Notes: generated by a model from the sequence alone, not told the origin. A DNA stretch of 64,000 nucleotides from Artemia franciscana (GCF_032884065.1 NC_088879.1:18896038-18960037); one strand, 5' to 3'; positions 1 through 15,024 are shown, numbered from the stretch's first letter. Program-made: numbers and translations.

Positions 1-171
1 GTAACTTTTGATGGGTAAGAGTAAACTTGATGAAACTTATATATTTAAAACCAGCATTGAAATGCGATTCTTTTGATGTAGCTATTGGTATCAAAATTCC
101 ATTGTTTAGAGTTTTGGTTACTATTGAGCCGGGTCGCTCCTTACTACAGTTCGTTACCACGAACTGTTTGA
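1..171 (+). mobile_element. FB1 foldback-type element, 3' end only (copy a)
   Basis: The last ~170 bases of the FB1 repeat defined at 17185-18925. It begins in the shared 'gtaacttttgatgggtaag' stretch and ends with the 'gggtcgctccttacta' block, then an 8-bp stem hairpin (acagttcg / cgaactgt) and 'ttga'. The rest lies outside the window. FB1 carries no coding sequence that I can see, so short open frames here are not genes. Confidence 0.85.
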
Positions 172-3610
<3,439 letters not shown>

Positions 3611-4139
3611 AAACCATTGAGTTTTAGACAAAATGAAGTTGTCTGTGTGCCCTCCCTCTTCTCATATGGTATTGGATCCTATTTCTGTCCCTGATTCCAG
3701 CCGTCTAGCACCCACATGATTAGCCTTAAAGTGGTATAATGTTAACCCTTCAGCATAATTCAAACTCCAAACACACTACTCCATACATTCATAATAATTG
3801 AATTACTCTTTCTTTTCAAAACTTCTATGAGCTAATAAGATTCCCGGGGGCCACAGTAAATATACCAGGAATACCCAAGAGTCTCTAAAATCCCATTCCC
3901 TGGAGGAAGTGCAAACCCTGACTATATCAACTGGGAAAAATAAATAAAAGATACGCCAATTAGACAATATGAGAGCCTTATTGAGAATATACATTAGCTA
4001 TGTCATTTTGATGAATATTTACTTATAAAAAGAAAGATATTTTATCTAAGAAGGATCAACCAATTATAAAAACAGAATTTTGAAAGCTAAAACAAATGAC
4101 TGGATGGTTTTGAAAGAAAAAAAAAGCGATTTAGACTCC

Positions 4140-4373
4140 TGAAAAGCCATTCACAAAGTATGTAAATGCTATGACGGTCTCGTTCAACCAATCTGTATAA
4201 AATAAATTGATGCTGTCTTCATATTCAATAAAGATGTGGGTGTAGACGTAAAGCATTTAGAACAATCGTTTCAAATGGTCATACCAGAAGAGACTACTTT
4301 CACCACAAAGGATATAATTTCGAAGTTATGTGGCAAGTGCGAGGGTGACGTAAAAGACTCCAGCATAAAGTAG
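4140..4373 (+). pseudogene. Short decayed coding stretch, unknown
   Basis: An open frame at 4206-4373 reads on in a protein-like way (...HLEQSFQMVIPEE..., ...CGKCEGDVKDS) to a stop at 4371-4373. The same frame upstream, from about 4140, also looks coding (KVCKCYDGLVQPICIK) but is split by in-frame stops. No start, splice sites or family are recognised. The last bases before the stop are shared with the TA-linked repeat at 6888, so this may be part of a dispersed element and not a host gene. Confidence 0.25.
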
Positions 4374-4461
4374 ATTTATTTAGTCATTAAAGAGAAGAAA
4401 TAAATTAAATTTCCTGAGCCCGTTACATTCCTATTCCGAGATATGAAGATAAATATTAATG

Positions 4462-4572
<111 letters not shown>

Positions 4573-4621
4573 ATATATATAAAAATAAGTTGTCTGTCTG
4601 TGTGTCTGTCTGTGGATCAGG

Positions 4622-4693
4622 TGACGTCATGTTTCTGTGTTGACTGACGTCATGAAATTAGTTGTCGTCATTTTTGCTTTGACGGTGACGTCA
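4622..4693. promoter_or_regulatory. Three TGACGTCA palindromes in the Helitron 5' region
   Basis: The 8-bp palindrome TGACGTCA occurs at 4622-4629, 4645-4652 and 4686-4693, just upstream of the first open frame. It recurs at 6454-6461 and three times in the minus-strand Helitron at 22.6 kb. This is the consensus CRE/ATF-CREB site. That it serves as a promoter element here is inference. Confidence 0.5.
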
Positions 4694-4734
4694 TTCAAGA
4701 TATTTAAGACATATGTTCACGTAGAAATCTATTA

Positions 4735-5508
4735 ATGTTTAAGTTTACAATGACTGATGAACTTACCATGGCAAAAGCCGATGAAGATGCTCAAAGAGTC
4801 TATGCCAAAAAACTTGCTGCTGATAGAGAAAGTCAGAAAAGAAAGCGTGCCGAGGAATCAAAAGAACAGCAAGGAAACAGGCTTGAGGCTGATAGAGAAA
4901 GAAAGAACAGAAAGCGTGCCGAGGAATCAAAAGAACAGCAAGGAAACAGGCTTGAGGCTGATAGAGAAAGAAAGAACAGAAAGCGTGCCGAGGAATCAAA
5001 AGAACAGCAAGGAAACAGGCTTGAGGCTGATAGAGAAAAAAAGAACAGAAAGCGTGCCGAAGAACTACCAGAGCAACGCGGAAGCAGACTTGCTGCTAAA
5101 AGAGAAAGTGAAAAAAGAAGGCGTGCCGAGGAATTACAAGAACAGCAAGAAATCAGGCTTGCTGCTGATAGAGAAGGTAAGAAAAGAAAGCGTGCCGAGG
5201 AATCACAAGAACAGCAAGAAATCAGGCTTGCTGCTGATAGAGAAAGTAAGAAAAGAAAGCGTGCCGAGGCATCAGAACAACCTGAAAGTTATCGCCTGGC
5301 ATTCAGGTACAACCCAGTCGATGATTATAGCTTGAGTAGATGTGTTCAAATCGGGACAATGTCTAAAATTTGTCCCTATTGCAAGGCCTTGAAATTCAAT
5401 GGTGAAACAATGGGAATGTGTTGCGCCTCAGGAAAAGTTAAACTTCCTCTATTGGCTGCACCACCAGAGCCATTGAAGACGAATGAATGCTTGCCTGAAA
5501 AATTCTAA
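4735..5508 (+). CDS. Helitron N-terminal protein: 23-residue basic repeats plus CxxC knuckle (257 aa, truncated)
   Basis: The start is the first ATG of the frame (MFKFTMTDELTMAKADEDA). Residues ~25-180 are six full 23-residue repeats plus one partial, typified by ESKEQQGNRLEADRERKN and ending RKRAE. The first three are nearly identical in DNA (69-bp units). Such 23-residue basic repeats resemble the STPR DNA-binding domain and occur at the N terminus of some animal Helitron proteins (established knowledge, from memory). Residues ~205-240 hold a knuckle, CPYCKALKFNGE followed by MGMCCASGKVKLP, typical of the region before the Helitron-like N domain. The frame then ends soon after the internal deletion joint, giving a 257-residue stub where a full protein would exceed 1000 residues. 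The mid-protein nuclease is absent. The stub could bind DNA; that is inference. Confidence 0.75.
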   Translation: MFKFTMTDELTMAKADEDAQRVYAKKLAADRESQKRKRAEESKEQQGNRLEADRERKNRKRAEESKEQQGNRLEADRERKNRKRAEESKEQQGNRLEADREKKNRKRAEELPEQRGSRLAAKRESEKRRRAEELQEQQEIRLAADREGKKRKRAEESQEQQEIRLAADRESKKRKRAEASEQPESYRLAFRYNPVDDYSLSRCVQIGTMSKICPYCKALKFNGETMGMCCASGKVKLPLLAAPPEPLKTNECLPEKF

Positions 5509-6364
5509 TTTATGGGCACACGTAAAAATATTAAAATTAACTACAAATATGCGTGTCCGATTGCAAAACGATGACTCTGGTCAAACATTTTCAGATCAAT
5601 TGCTGACAATTGGAAACGGAAAGCTCCCAGTAGACTCAATTTCAGGACGTATACAACTACCTGCTGATTTCTGTAATTTAGTGACGTCCAAAAATGAATT
5701 GATTGAAAAAGTATTTCCGAATATTATAAAAAATTATAAAAATAATAAATGGCTAAGTGAAAGAGCGATTCTCGCACCCAAAAATATAGACGTCCACGAA
5801 ATCAACAATATTGTTTTGACCAAGATTCGAGACCAGGCAGTCCTTTACAAGTCAGTCGACACAGTTTTGGAACCAAATGAAGCGGTTAATTATCCATCTG
5901 AATTTTTAAATTCCATAGATCCTTCAGGGTTTCCACCACACGTGCTACAACTAAAAATAGGCGTACCAATAATACTTTTAAGAAATATCAACCCACCAAA
6001 GCTTTGCAATGGCACGCGACTTGCCGTAAAAAAAAAAATGGAAAACCTAATAGAGGCCACAATCTTGACAGGGCCTTATGAGGGTGAGGCTGTTCTTATT
6101 CCTCGCATTCCCATGATTCCAACGGATCTGCTTTTTCAATTTAAAAGATTGCAATTCCCAATTCGATTAGTATTTGCAATCACCATTAACAAAGCTCAAG
6201 GTCAATCATTAGAAAAATGTGGTATAGATCTTAATACTGATTGTTTTTCCCATGGACAATTGTACGTTGCATGTTCGAGGGTTGGTAAACCTGACAATGT
6301 ATTTATATGCAGCGACAATTGGACAGCGAAGAATGTTGTATATTCGCAAGTTTTACGCAGTTAA
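5483..6364 (+). pseudogene. C-terminal part of Helitron Pif1-like helicase
   Basis: About 290 codons match the C-terminal third of the SF1 Pif1-family helicase of Helitrons. Recognisable in order are VHEINNIVLTKI, NYPSEFLNSIDPSGFPPH, LKIGVPIILLRNINPP with LCNGTRL, FPIRLVFAITINKAQGQS (motif V region) and GQLYVACSRVGKPDNVFI (motif VI region). Walker A and motifs Ia-IV are missing. The frame overlaps the end of the upstream stub in a different phase, as expected if an internal deletion joined the N-terminal knuckle directly to the helicase tail. It stops at 6362-6364, about 350 bases before the element's 3' end. Not a host Pif1: it sits inside Helitron termini and lacks introns and the ATPase core. 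Confidence 0.85.
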
Positions 6365-6391
6365 TTTGTATTGTATCTATCTATCTATCTA

Positions 6392-7010
<619 letters not shown>

Positions 7011-7597
7011 TTTCGTATTTTAGAAATGACAGTAGCGTGGAGGCTTTAGATGTTTGGGTTCTTAAAGGAGTATAGCAGAGGGGGGAGTTGCTAAAATTTT
7101 GCGTTTTGTCTAACTCTCATTTTTTTTTTTTTTTTTGGTCTTTCTTATAACGTTTTTCATAAATAAAAAAGGTTAAAAGCGTGAGGGTCACAATTTGCCA
7201 ATTTTATGTAATTTAGCAACAGTTATGCAAAATAAATAAATCCAGCAATGATTCCATTCGTGTTAAAACACTGTTACATACAGAGTTACTTGAATTCCTG
7301 TAGTTCATATTTATTAAAACGAAAAATCTCATATGCTTGAAAGCTTTTATCTTGAAGGGGAATTTCATCTCATTCTTATGCGTGCAAGTTCGCACGATTT
7401 TTTTTCGCGGTGAAGAACCTTTTTTAGTGGGTTGAGGGTGGGAAGTGGTATATCTCCCTCTTCCCGTACTTGAAGTTCCTATAGCTTCATAATAAAAATA
7501 GCGATGAAGACCACACTGCCTTTCCATAACAAACAAATAGGCTACGAAGTAGAAACAATAGGCACAATCTTTTCAAGGCAGTGGAAATCAGGTCTGT

Positions 7598-7634
7598 GAA
7601 TATTTTGGCCCTTTGTCCAAGGGCCATCTTCAGC
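7598..7634 (-). ncRNA. Hammerhead-ribozyme-like core in PLE terminal region (family A, copy 1)
   Basis: On the minus strand CTGAAGA (fits CUGANGA) is followed by a strong stem-loop, ggccctt / aaagggcc around a 4-base loop, in the position of stem II, and then by the AATATTC block that follows the GAAA box in related copies. It lies just downstream of the PLE coding region, where PLEs are known to carry hammerhead ribozymes. The core is not fully conserved in this copy. Confidence 0.45.
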
Positions 7635-8223
7635 ACAATACGAGAACAAGAGAGAAGATATGTATATATAAATAAACTTACATTAAATTGTGAGAATTAA
7701 AACTAAATAATGTTTTTTAAAAACTTTTTTAAAAACAGCCCTAGCATCCTTACTTCAACGAAGTTTAACCAGGACTGACAAAAAGAATGAAGTGAGAATA
7801 TATATTCATTCAAACTAAAGAGAACAAAGTAATTAAATGCAATTTCTCAGAGCCAACCTTGCTTTTTAACAGCCTGGCTCAAAGGCCTTTTCGTAGCTGG
7901 TTCAATACTATTATAAATTAGTTTAGTAAAATATTTTGTCAGATCATTTTTAATTAAATTTGAGTATAAAGAATTTAGTGAGTATTCCCCTAAGTCCCTG
8001 TTCAAAGAAATATTATTATTTATTTTGAGATTAATTTCGATTGATTCTCGAACCACCTGTTTTATCCCCAAATCATTACTGATGAGTGAAGATTTTTCAA
8101 AAAGTATCGTGTGGGACGGATTATTAAATATATGCCAACCTAAAGCAGAATCAAAGGAGTTGTTGGAAGTATTTGAAATTAATGCCTAGTCTGTGTCTTT
8201 TTTATGCTGTTGTAACCGTTTTT

Positions 8224-8685
8224 ATGGTACTTGGTATTAACCAAGTGACATATAGCAATCGCAAATTCTGTCGGTCTGTCGGTCCCGGTTTTGCTACTTT
8301 AGGCATTTCCAGGTAAGCTAGGACGATGAAATTTGGCAGGCGTATCAGGGACTGGACCAGATTAAATTAGAAATAGTCGTTTTCCTGATTTGACCATCTG
8401 GGGGGGAGTGGGGGACCCGTTAATTCGGAAAAAATTGATGTATTTTTAACTTACGAACGGTTGATCAGATCTCAATGAAATTTGATGTTTGGAAGGATAT
8501 CGTGTCTCAGAGCTGGTATTTTAAATCCTGACTGGCATTAAGCCTCTTATTTTCCTTTTAAATCAATCTATTGATTCATAGAATTTTGCTAGAGCTCATA
8601 CCATATGATCTTTAGATTTTTAAGAGAAGAGCTCTTAGCTCTTCTTGCCTCGTCATAAGTGCCATATGAGCTCTTAGCTCTTGTT
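8224..8685 (-). mobile_element. ~460-bp non-autonomous repeat inserted in PLE-1
   Basis: The PLE GIY-YIG reading (...HQNL / RLQQHKKD...) breaks at ~8686 and resumes at ~8223, and the bases between are unrelated to PLEs. On the minus strand the insert ends with a hairpin, acttggt / accaagt-type stem near 8229-8246, followed by 'accata'. The other end is rich in short palindromes (agagctcttagctct). No open frame is seen. A hairpin near one end and no clear target duplication suggest a Helitron-like element; this is inference. Confidence 0.55.
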
Positions 8686-10263
8686 CTAGATTCTGATGGG
8701 TCCTGCCGACATAATAATTTCCACAATCGCAGGGTATTTGATAGACCCCTCTTTGGTGAGTAACTGGGGTCTTATCTTTACCGGAATTTAAGAAATTAAT
8801 GATTTTGAAATTATTAGTAAAAACTAAGTACAGATTATTTTTTGTGCAAATATTTTTTAATTTTGTTGTGATTTTTGGTATTTACGGAAGATAAACAATA
8901 TTTGAGGGCTTATCAGTAGCCTCACATCGTGAAATATCTTCTTCGATTTTACAAGAATGTCTTTTTATTCTACGGTTAATTATTTTATTGACAAAAGGGA
9001 TGGGGTATTCATTACCAAAAAGAATATCTCTGATAAAGTTTATTTCTGCATTTATATACGAATCGGAGCAAATATTCAGGGCACGATCAATGAGGGAAGT
9101 TACAACTGCTCTTTTAACTTGTGGGGGGTGATTTGAACTAAAGTGAAGATATCTATTGTTTTTGTGTTGGCTTTCGATAGATAGTAAAATAGTTTATCAG
9201 CATTACGAATGATTAACACATGTAAAAACGGTAGTTTATTTTCAATTTCAGCATCTAGGGTGAACTGCAAATTTCGGTCGTAAGTGTTAAGATGATCTAA
9301 GAAGCCCCGAAGTTCAGCTTCCCCATAATTCCAAAGTGAAATTATGTCATCCATATAACGACCCCAATAGACATGTTTTAAAAAATAAGAATATAATGCC
9401 CAGTTTTCAAGGTTCTTGACATAAATATTTGCCAGTAGCCCGGATAAAGGTGCCCCCATGGGTAACCCATTTTTTTGCCGATAAAAAGAATCGCGAAATT
9501 GAAAATACATAGAAAACTTATTACAAATTTTAATCTTATTACAATTTTAGCCTCGATTAAGTGGCAATTTTCTTCTATTTTGTTTTTTAATAATTCCTCA
9601 GAAATAGTCATATCTATATTTGTATACATGGAAACAATGCCAAAGCTACTAACTATTGTGTTTTCTGAAATACTTGTGTTGCTTAGTTTTTCAACCAAAT
9701 CTGCCGAATTACGAATATAGCAATTTTGAGAATACAATAAAGGTTTAAAAGCTGTGCAAAGCCATTTCCCAATATTGGCAGGGGGGCTTTAGTACACGCT
9801 ACGATAGGTCTTAAGGGAATACCTCGTTTATGTATTTTTGGTAAACCGTAGAGTTTAGGACAAAAACTACCATGGGAAAAAAAATGTACTGTCTAATTGT
9901 GGGGTGATTTTACCATTTCGTTTTAGCCGCTTTAATTCATTTATAATATTATTAGCACAGTAGGATCATAAGTTATTGTTTTATATGTAATTGTGTCATT
10001 TAAATGCGAAAGAATTTTGTTGTCATAGTCTGTCGTATTCATGACAACAAATGAATTGCTTTTGTCTGCTTTAGTTATTATAATAGAAGGATCTTTTCGG
10101 AGATTAGATAGTATTTTTATGTCGTGCAAATTTTTCGGTGTGGAAGTGGCAGGAGGCTTAAACTTTTTTTGGCTGTTATAAAGGGTATTTATAAGACCAG
10201 ATCTAACTTCATCAGGGTTAGAAACAGAAGGATAGTGTTTATGTAAAGCGGACTCTAGAGATT

Positions 10264-10300
10264 ATTATAAGTTATTATAATAGAAGGATCTTTTCGCAGA
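10264..10300. repeat. Short duplication at the PLE-1 boundary
   Basis: The block 'ttattataatagaaggatc' with 'ttttcg' after it is a second copy of 10076-10099. It marks a rearranged 5' boundary of PLE-1. Confidence 0.6.
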
Positions 10301-10358
10301 TTCTACTTTGTATTTGGTAGCTTCATAATAGTGGTGTTCTTTTGAATTTACTATTTCC

Positions 10359-12526
10359 TAGTAATTGTGTTGCGAGAGCAACACTTTGGTTTTGTCCCGG
10401 TTTTTTTTTTTTTTTTTCCTATGCCGCCGATCTCAGCTTATTCCTGGAAACTGGTAAGGGTCTAACCTGTGCGGTTTTTACGGAAAGTGTGGACCTCAGG
10501 CCGGATTGATGAATATGACATTACATTTTGGAAAGCCTATGGTGTGCGAAGTGAAGCGGAGTTATATAGCCTATGTCAGAGAGGAGTATCTGAAGTTGTG
10601 CAGCCAAGCTTTCGTTTCATCAAACCATGTTTCTGCTTTCGAGTGGAAAGCTCCGTTCTAGCAGGCAAGCAGGCAGGCACCAGTTTCAAATTGAAGATGG
10701 ACTAAAATCTATATGTGTTAAATATATGCGGTAGTTCCCCGGCCCCACAGCCAATATATCTTCTTTGAGTGATAAATAGAAAAATTTACAGAAACAAAAA
10801 AGTGCGATTTTCCCACGGGTCCGAAAGTGCTGCCATCTATTGTTTCTAGCCATTTCTGTTCGTGATTTCAGCTGACTTTACCATTCTTTTTTTTCTACTT
10901 GGGATTGCAATAGAGAAATGGTATCAGATATACCTCTTAAACTTTAAAAGTTCTCTCATTGCTAAAGAAATTAGAGCTTATCCTTTGCTCCTTTCTAAGT
11001 GGTGGTGTTAGAAAGTTGGCCTCCGGCAAAAAAGTCAACTTTTGAACTAAGACAGATAGAATTTTTTTTTCAATGACAATCGATAGACCTTGATGAGCTG
11101 ATCAAAGTATATGTCATCCATTTTTTTGTTACAAAAATTCCTTCATGACATACACCAGTTTGAAAGTTTCAAGGGGTTGACAACTTCAGTGGTAAGGTAC
11201 ACACTTGAACCAAAAATAGGCCGATACCAATTGTGAGATATGTAGGGGACTTCCAAGCAACAGTCGATTATTAGCTTATAATCATCTTTGGCAATGAGGG
11301 GTTTGCAACTTTTGCTGATTGGTGTACCTATTATCTGTTTCTGGTGTAATTGATGGTAAGAACAACTTGGTTCCCGATTGTAAGACATGTAGGGGAGTTG
11401 TAAGTAATAATCGGCTGTTAGGCTACAATGACTTCAGCGACAAGGGGTTTGGAACTTTTGCTAGTTGGTGTACCCATTATTTGTTTCCGGTGAACTTGGA
11501 TGTATATCCCGGGAGAGGGACTTGTAAGTAAGAATCGGTTGCTAGAGGAGGCTCACGAGGGGCTACAAATTTGTGCAAATTGGTACACATCTATGGAATC
11601 AGGGACCCATAAATTTCCTGTAATGACTCGCCATCCAATAATAAGCGATCCTGGATGGCGAGTCATTACAGGAAATTAATGGGTCCCTGATGGTATTTTG
11701 ATCCTGAAAAGTTACAGATAGCTTTATAATACCAACTAGATTACATAAGATAATATTCCAAGTTTCCATCCGTCACGATGTCTACGATTGAAAAGGATAA
11801 AGTTCAACCGGCTGCAAAGTGACATTTAGGGGCCTAGTAAGTAATAATCGGCTGTTAGGTTACAATCATTTTCAGAGATGAGGAGTTTGCAACTTTTGCT
11901 TGTTCCGGTTGAACTTGATGTCTATCTCGGGAGAGGGACTTGTAAGTAAAAATCGGTTCACTTTAGGCTAGAAATTTGTCCAAATTGGTGCACATTGTAT
12001 TCGATCCCTGTAAATCTGTCGGTAAGAAAGTTCATATCGATGGTCTATCAATCACTGTAACCTAGAATTAAGATGTTACGCAACGGGTACAAACGATAAT
12101 ACAAAACAATGAGGTAGTTTCGTAATAATTAATAAAATGTCATCTATGGTATCTTGATCCTGAAAAGCTCCGGATAGTTTTATAATTAATACCAACTAGA
12201 TTATACAAGATATTGTTCCTAGTTTTCATCCGTTACGATGTCTACGATTGAAAAAGATAATGTTCAACTGGCTGCAAAGTCAATTTAGTCCTTTCTTTCA
12301 ATATTCTTTTGTTGTTGTTTTTTCAACGCTGGGGTATGATCATGTGATTACTGATTGCGTTCTTCTTTGAACATACTGTTTTAAAAGCTTCGATAGGCTG
12401 ACAACTTCAGCATTTAACCGATAGCGAAGAAACAAAACCAAAGTGTTGCTCTCGCAACACTTTAATCGGCAAAGCCGGACAAAGGTTGCCGCAACACTTC
12501 ACGTTGCCCAGGCAACGTAGGTCTAG
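10359..12526 (+). mobile_element. Second Helitron-like family, repeat-filled (2.2 kb)
   Basis: The 3' end has a hairpin (acgttgcc / ggcaacgt, 12501-12518) followed within 8 bases by CTAG and then T, as in Helitrons. A ~27-bp sequence near the left end (gttgcgagagcaacacttt, from 10370) occurs inverted at 12434-12460, giving subterminal inverted repeats as described for Helentron-type elements. The interior holds repeated blocks: a unit with 'ataatcggctgttagg' near 11250, 11410 and 11840; a unit with 'gatgtctacgattgaaaa' at 11687-11820 and 12136-12290; and a 39-bp palindrome. No transposase or helicase frame is visible, so it is non-autonomous. The exact 5' end is uncertain. A second 3' end of the family is at 31914-32035. 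Confidence 0.6.
11598..11691. repeat. 39-bp inverted repeat (long hairpin)
   Basis: Arms 11598-11636 and 11653-11691 match at 38 of 39 positions around a 16-base loop. The arms begin 'atcagggacccat'. It lies between the repeated blocks of the second Helitron-like family. Confidence 0.9.
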
Positions 12527-12753
12527 TTCTCTCATTCATTCCTATGTAGATTAAATTATGGGAAAATAATGCATGGGAAGAAACTATGCACATTCTTCTA
12601 TGTTTTAATTGTTGTTTCTCGCAATGTTATGCGTCGCAAAGGTTTTGCAGTCCCCTCTGGCCTATTTACATCCCTGTTTCAGTAACTATGTACATTGCTA
12701 GATTTTAAAGTTTTAAATTTCTCAGTCATTCTATGGTTCAAGCTTACTTAGGA

Positions 12754-14483
12754 TTAAATAAAAAAAAAACTAGTTTTTTTTAACTGAAAGTAAGGAGTGA
12801 CATTAAAACTTAAAACGAACAGAACTTACTCCGTATATGAAATGGGTTGTCCCCTCCGCAATCCCTCGCGCCTTACGCTAAAGTTTTTAATTGTTTTAAA
12901 AATTAGAATTGTGGCAAAGAGTCAAACTTTAGCGTAAAGAGCGAGGAATTACGGAGGGGACAACCCATTTCATAAGCGGAGTAATTTCTGTTCGTTTTAA
13001 GTTTTAATGTCACTCCTTACTTTCAGTTAAAAAAATTATTTTTTTATATTTAATTTCTGAACGGTTTTGAATTAATACATGTTTGATTTCGGCTCTCTGC
13101 ACATAAATTATTAAATGAAATTTGCATATTAATTCTTTTTTTGGCTAAATGGCTTTCTCTTAGTTTTGATCAGACGATTTTGAGAAATAAGGGGTGTGGG
13201 AGGAGGCGTAGTTGCCCATCAATTTTTCGGTTACTTAAAAAGGCAACTAGAACTTTTAATTTTTAACGATCGTTTTTATTAGTAAAAAATATACGTCACT
13301 TAAGAATTAACTTACGTAACAAACTTTTATATTCTTATATTTTTATTATGTATATGAGGGAGTTAGTCCCCTCGTTAGTACCTCGCTCTTTACACTAAAT
13401 CTTAAGTTTTGTCCCAATTCTTTAAGAATGACCCCTGAATCAGGAAGACCGTAGAATAAATAGTTGAAATTACTAAAAATACTTTAGCATAAAGAGCAAG
13501 GTATTTATCTCCTCCTAAATACCTCGCTCTTTATGCTGAAGTATTTTTAGAACCCCTCATATGCTTAATAATCTCTGTTTTGTTAAGCTTTAATGCTACT
13601 CCTTACTTTCAATTGAAAAAACTTTTTCATGTTTATTTTTTCTTTGTTTTTTTTTAGTAATGCTAGAAAATCCTGCGCCCTTTTCATTGAATTTCTCTTC
13701 CCCCATGACATATTCCTCCAAGGAAAGATCCTCCCACATAGCCTTCACTCCCATCCCCCAAACCAAAAAAATCCCCCTGAAAACGTCTATACACTTCCCA
13801 ATAACCATTACTGTATGTAAACACTGGTCAAAGTTTGTAACTTGCAGCCCCTCCCCCAGGGACTTTGGGGGAGTAAGTCATCCCCAAATACATATTTATT
13901 ATGGTTTTCGACTATGAAGAACAAAATGGCTATCTCAAAAGTTTGATTCGTTGACTTTGGGAAAAAATGAGCGTGGGAGGGGGCCTAGGTGCCCTCCAAT
14001 TTTTTTGGTCGCTTAAAAAGGGCACTAGAACTTTTCATTTCCGTTAGAATGAGCCCTCTTGTGATATTCCAGGACCACTTGGTCGATACGATGACCCCTG
14101 GGGAAAAAAACAAAACAAATAAACACGCACCCGTAATCTGTCTTCCGGCAAAAAATACGAAATTCCACTATTTTCTAGATAGGAGCTTGAAATTTTTCCT
14201 ATAGGGTTCTCTGATACGCTGAATGTGATGATGTGATTTTCGTTAAGATTGTATGACTTTTTGAGGGGTGTTTCCCCCTATTTTCCAAAATAAGGTAAAT
14301 TTTCTCAGGCTCGTAACTTTTGACGACAAAGACTATATTTGATGAAACTTATATATTTAAAATCAGCATGAAAATGAGATTCTTTTGATGTATCTTTTAG
14401 CATCAAAATTCCGATTTTTAGAGTTTCGTTTACTATTGAGCCGGGTCGCTCCTTACTACAGTTCGTTACCACGAACTGTTTGA
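12754..14483 (+). mobile_element. FB1 foldback-type element, full length (copy b)
   Basis: A complete copy of about 1730 bp. It starts 'ttaaataaaaaaaaaactag', has a palindromic head to ~13062 (arms around a ~45-base loop), a smaller inverted pair of 'cctcgctcttta'-type motifs at ~13380-13560, and ends with the 'cgctccttacta' block, the short hairpin and 'tttga'. It has no coding potential that I recognise. No target duplication is apparent. Confidence 0.9.
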
Positions 14484-15024
14484 TAGACTTTTTAGCAACA
14501 ATCCTGGAATCAAGGAGCTGTGTTTCCACGCAAAAAGTGGTGATTTTGCATTTTTATTGAATTGTATTCGTCTTTAATTGTTCTGTTAATTGATGCTTTT
14601 TAATATCTCACCCGCTTTATTGGAAACATTAACCTAGATGAGAGCCTAGAATTCTCAGAAAATTAGTTTTATTCAAGAAAAGCTACTCTGTCTTTTAATG
14701 TGGAAAGGGATGGATGACTTTTTGTAGGGTGAATACAAAATCTCCTTTTTTGATTCGACCTCATGTTTTGTATTTTTTGTTTGCGTTTTACGGATGCAAC
14801 GGACGAATTGCTGCATGGGGAGAACTAAACATCTACTCCTCATTCCTCCCCTGAAGATAAAATCGTACAAAGTAAAATTTTTCATAACATTCTGATCAAA
14901 CTATACTTATAGGTACCAGAAAAGCTTTATTCTCAAGTCTTCCTTCCCCGAGTACAGATTCTTTAGGATCCAACTATTAGAATAAAAGTAAATAGCGTAA
15001 ATAACAATGCTCTTGTTGTCTCTT
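14484..15024. other. Spacer between FB1-b and PLE-2, nothing recognised
   Basis: No motif is seen. It may hold the decayed 5' part of PLE-2, which becomes recognisable at ~15025 ('tctcttttcttccaaaac', shared with PLE-3 at ~19997). Confidence 0.5.

Larger units (their letters stand above)
7560..10262 (-). mobile_element. Penelope-like retroelement PLE-1, broken
   Basis: The minus strand encodes the reverse transcriptase and GIY-YIG endonuclease of a Penelope-like element. In order, from high to low coordinates: TKADKSNSFVVM (N-terminal RT conserved block), a YGL.K.HK...PLRPIVACTKAP block, VSMYTNID (motif A region), NGLPMGAPLSGLLANIY (motif B), RYMDDIISLW (motif C) and, around 8695-8760, YQIPCDCGNYYVGRT, the GIY-YIG core. 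The frame is broken in several places and the 5' end is missing. A ~460-bp repeat sits inside it (8224-8685). A hammerhead-like motif follows the coding part. It is a decayed copy of the same family as PLE-2 and PLE-3. Confidence 0.85.

Noticed and set aside
5483-6364. Host Pif1 helicase gene
   Set aside because: Only the C-terminal third is present, it has no ATPase core, and it lies between Helitron ends.
7213-7536. 107-codon minus frame as a host gene
   Set aside because: Its start (ERQCGLHRYFYYEA) matches sequence after the PLE hammerhead region at 19434, so it is PLE flank; the rest has no motif.
8695-8760. GIY-YIG motif as a homing endonuclease of an intron
   Set aside because: It lies downstream of PLE reverse transcriptase motifs in the same order as in PLE-2 and PLE-3, so it is the PLE endonuclease.
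13596-13917. Overlapping frames within FB1 copies (also 18118-18430, 26477-26916 and 43.6 kb)
   Set aside because: Equivalent frames are not kept between FB1 copies, which argues against coding.
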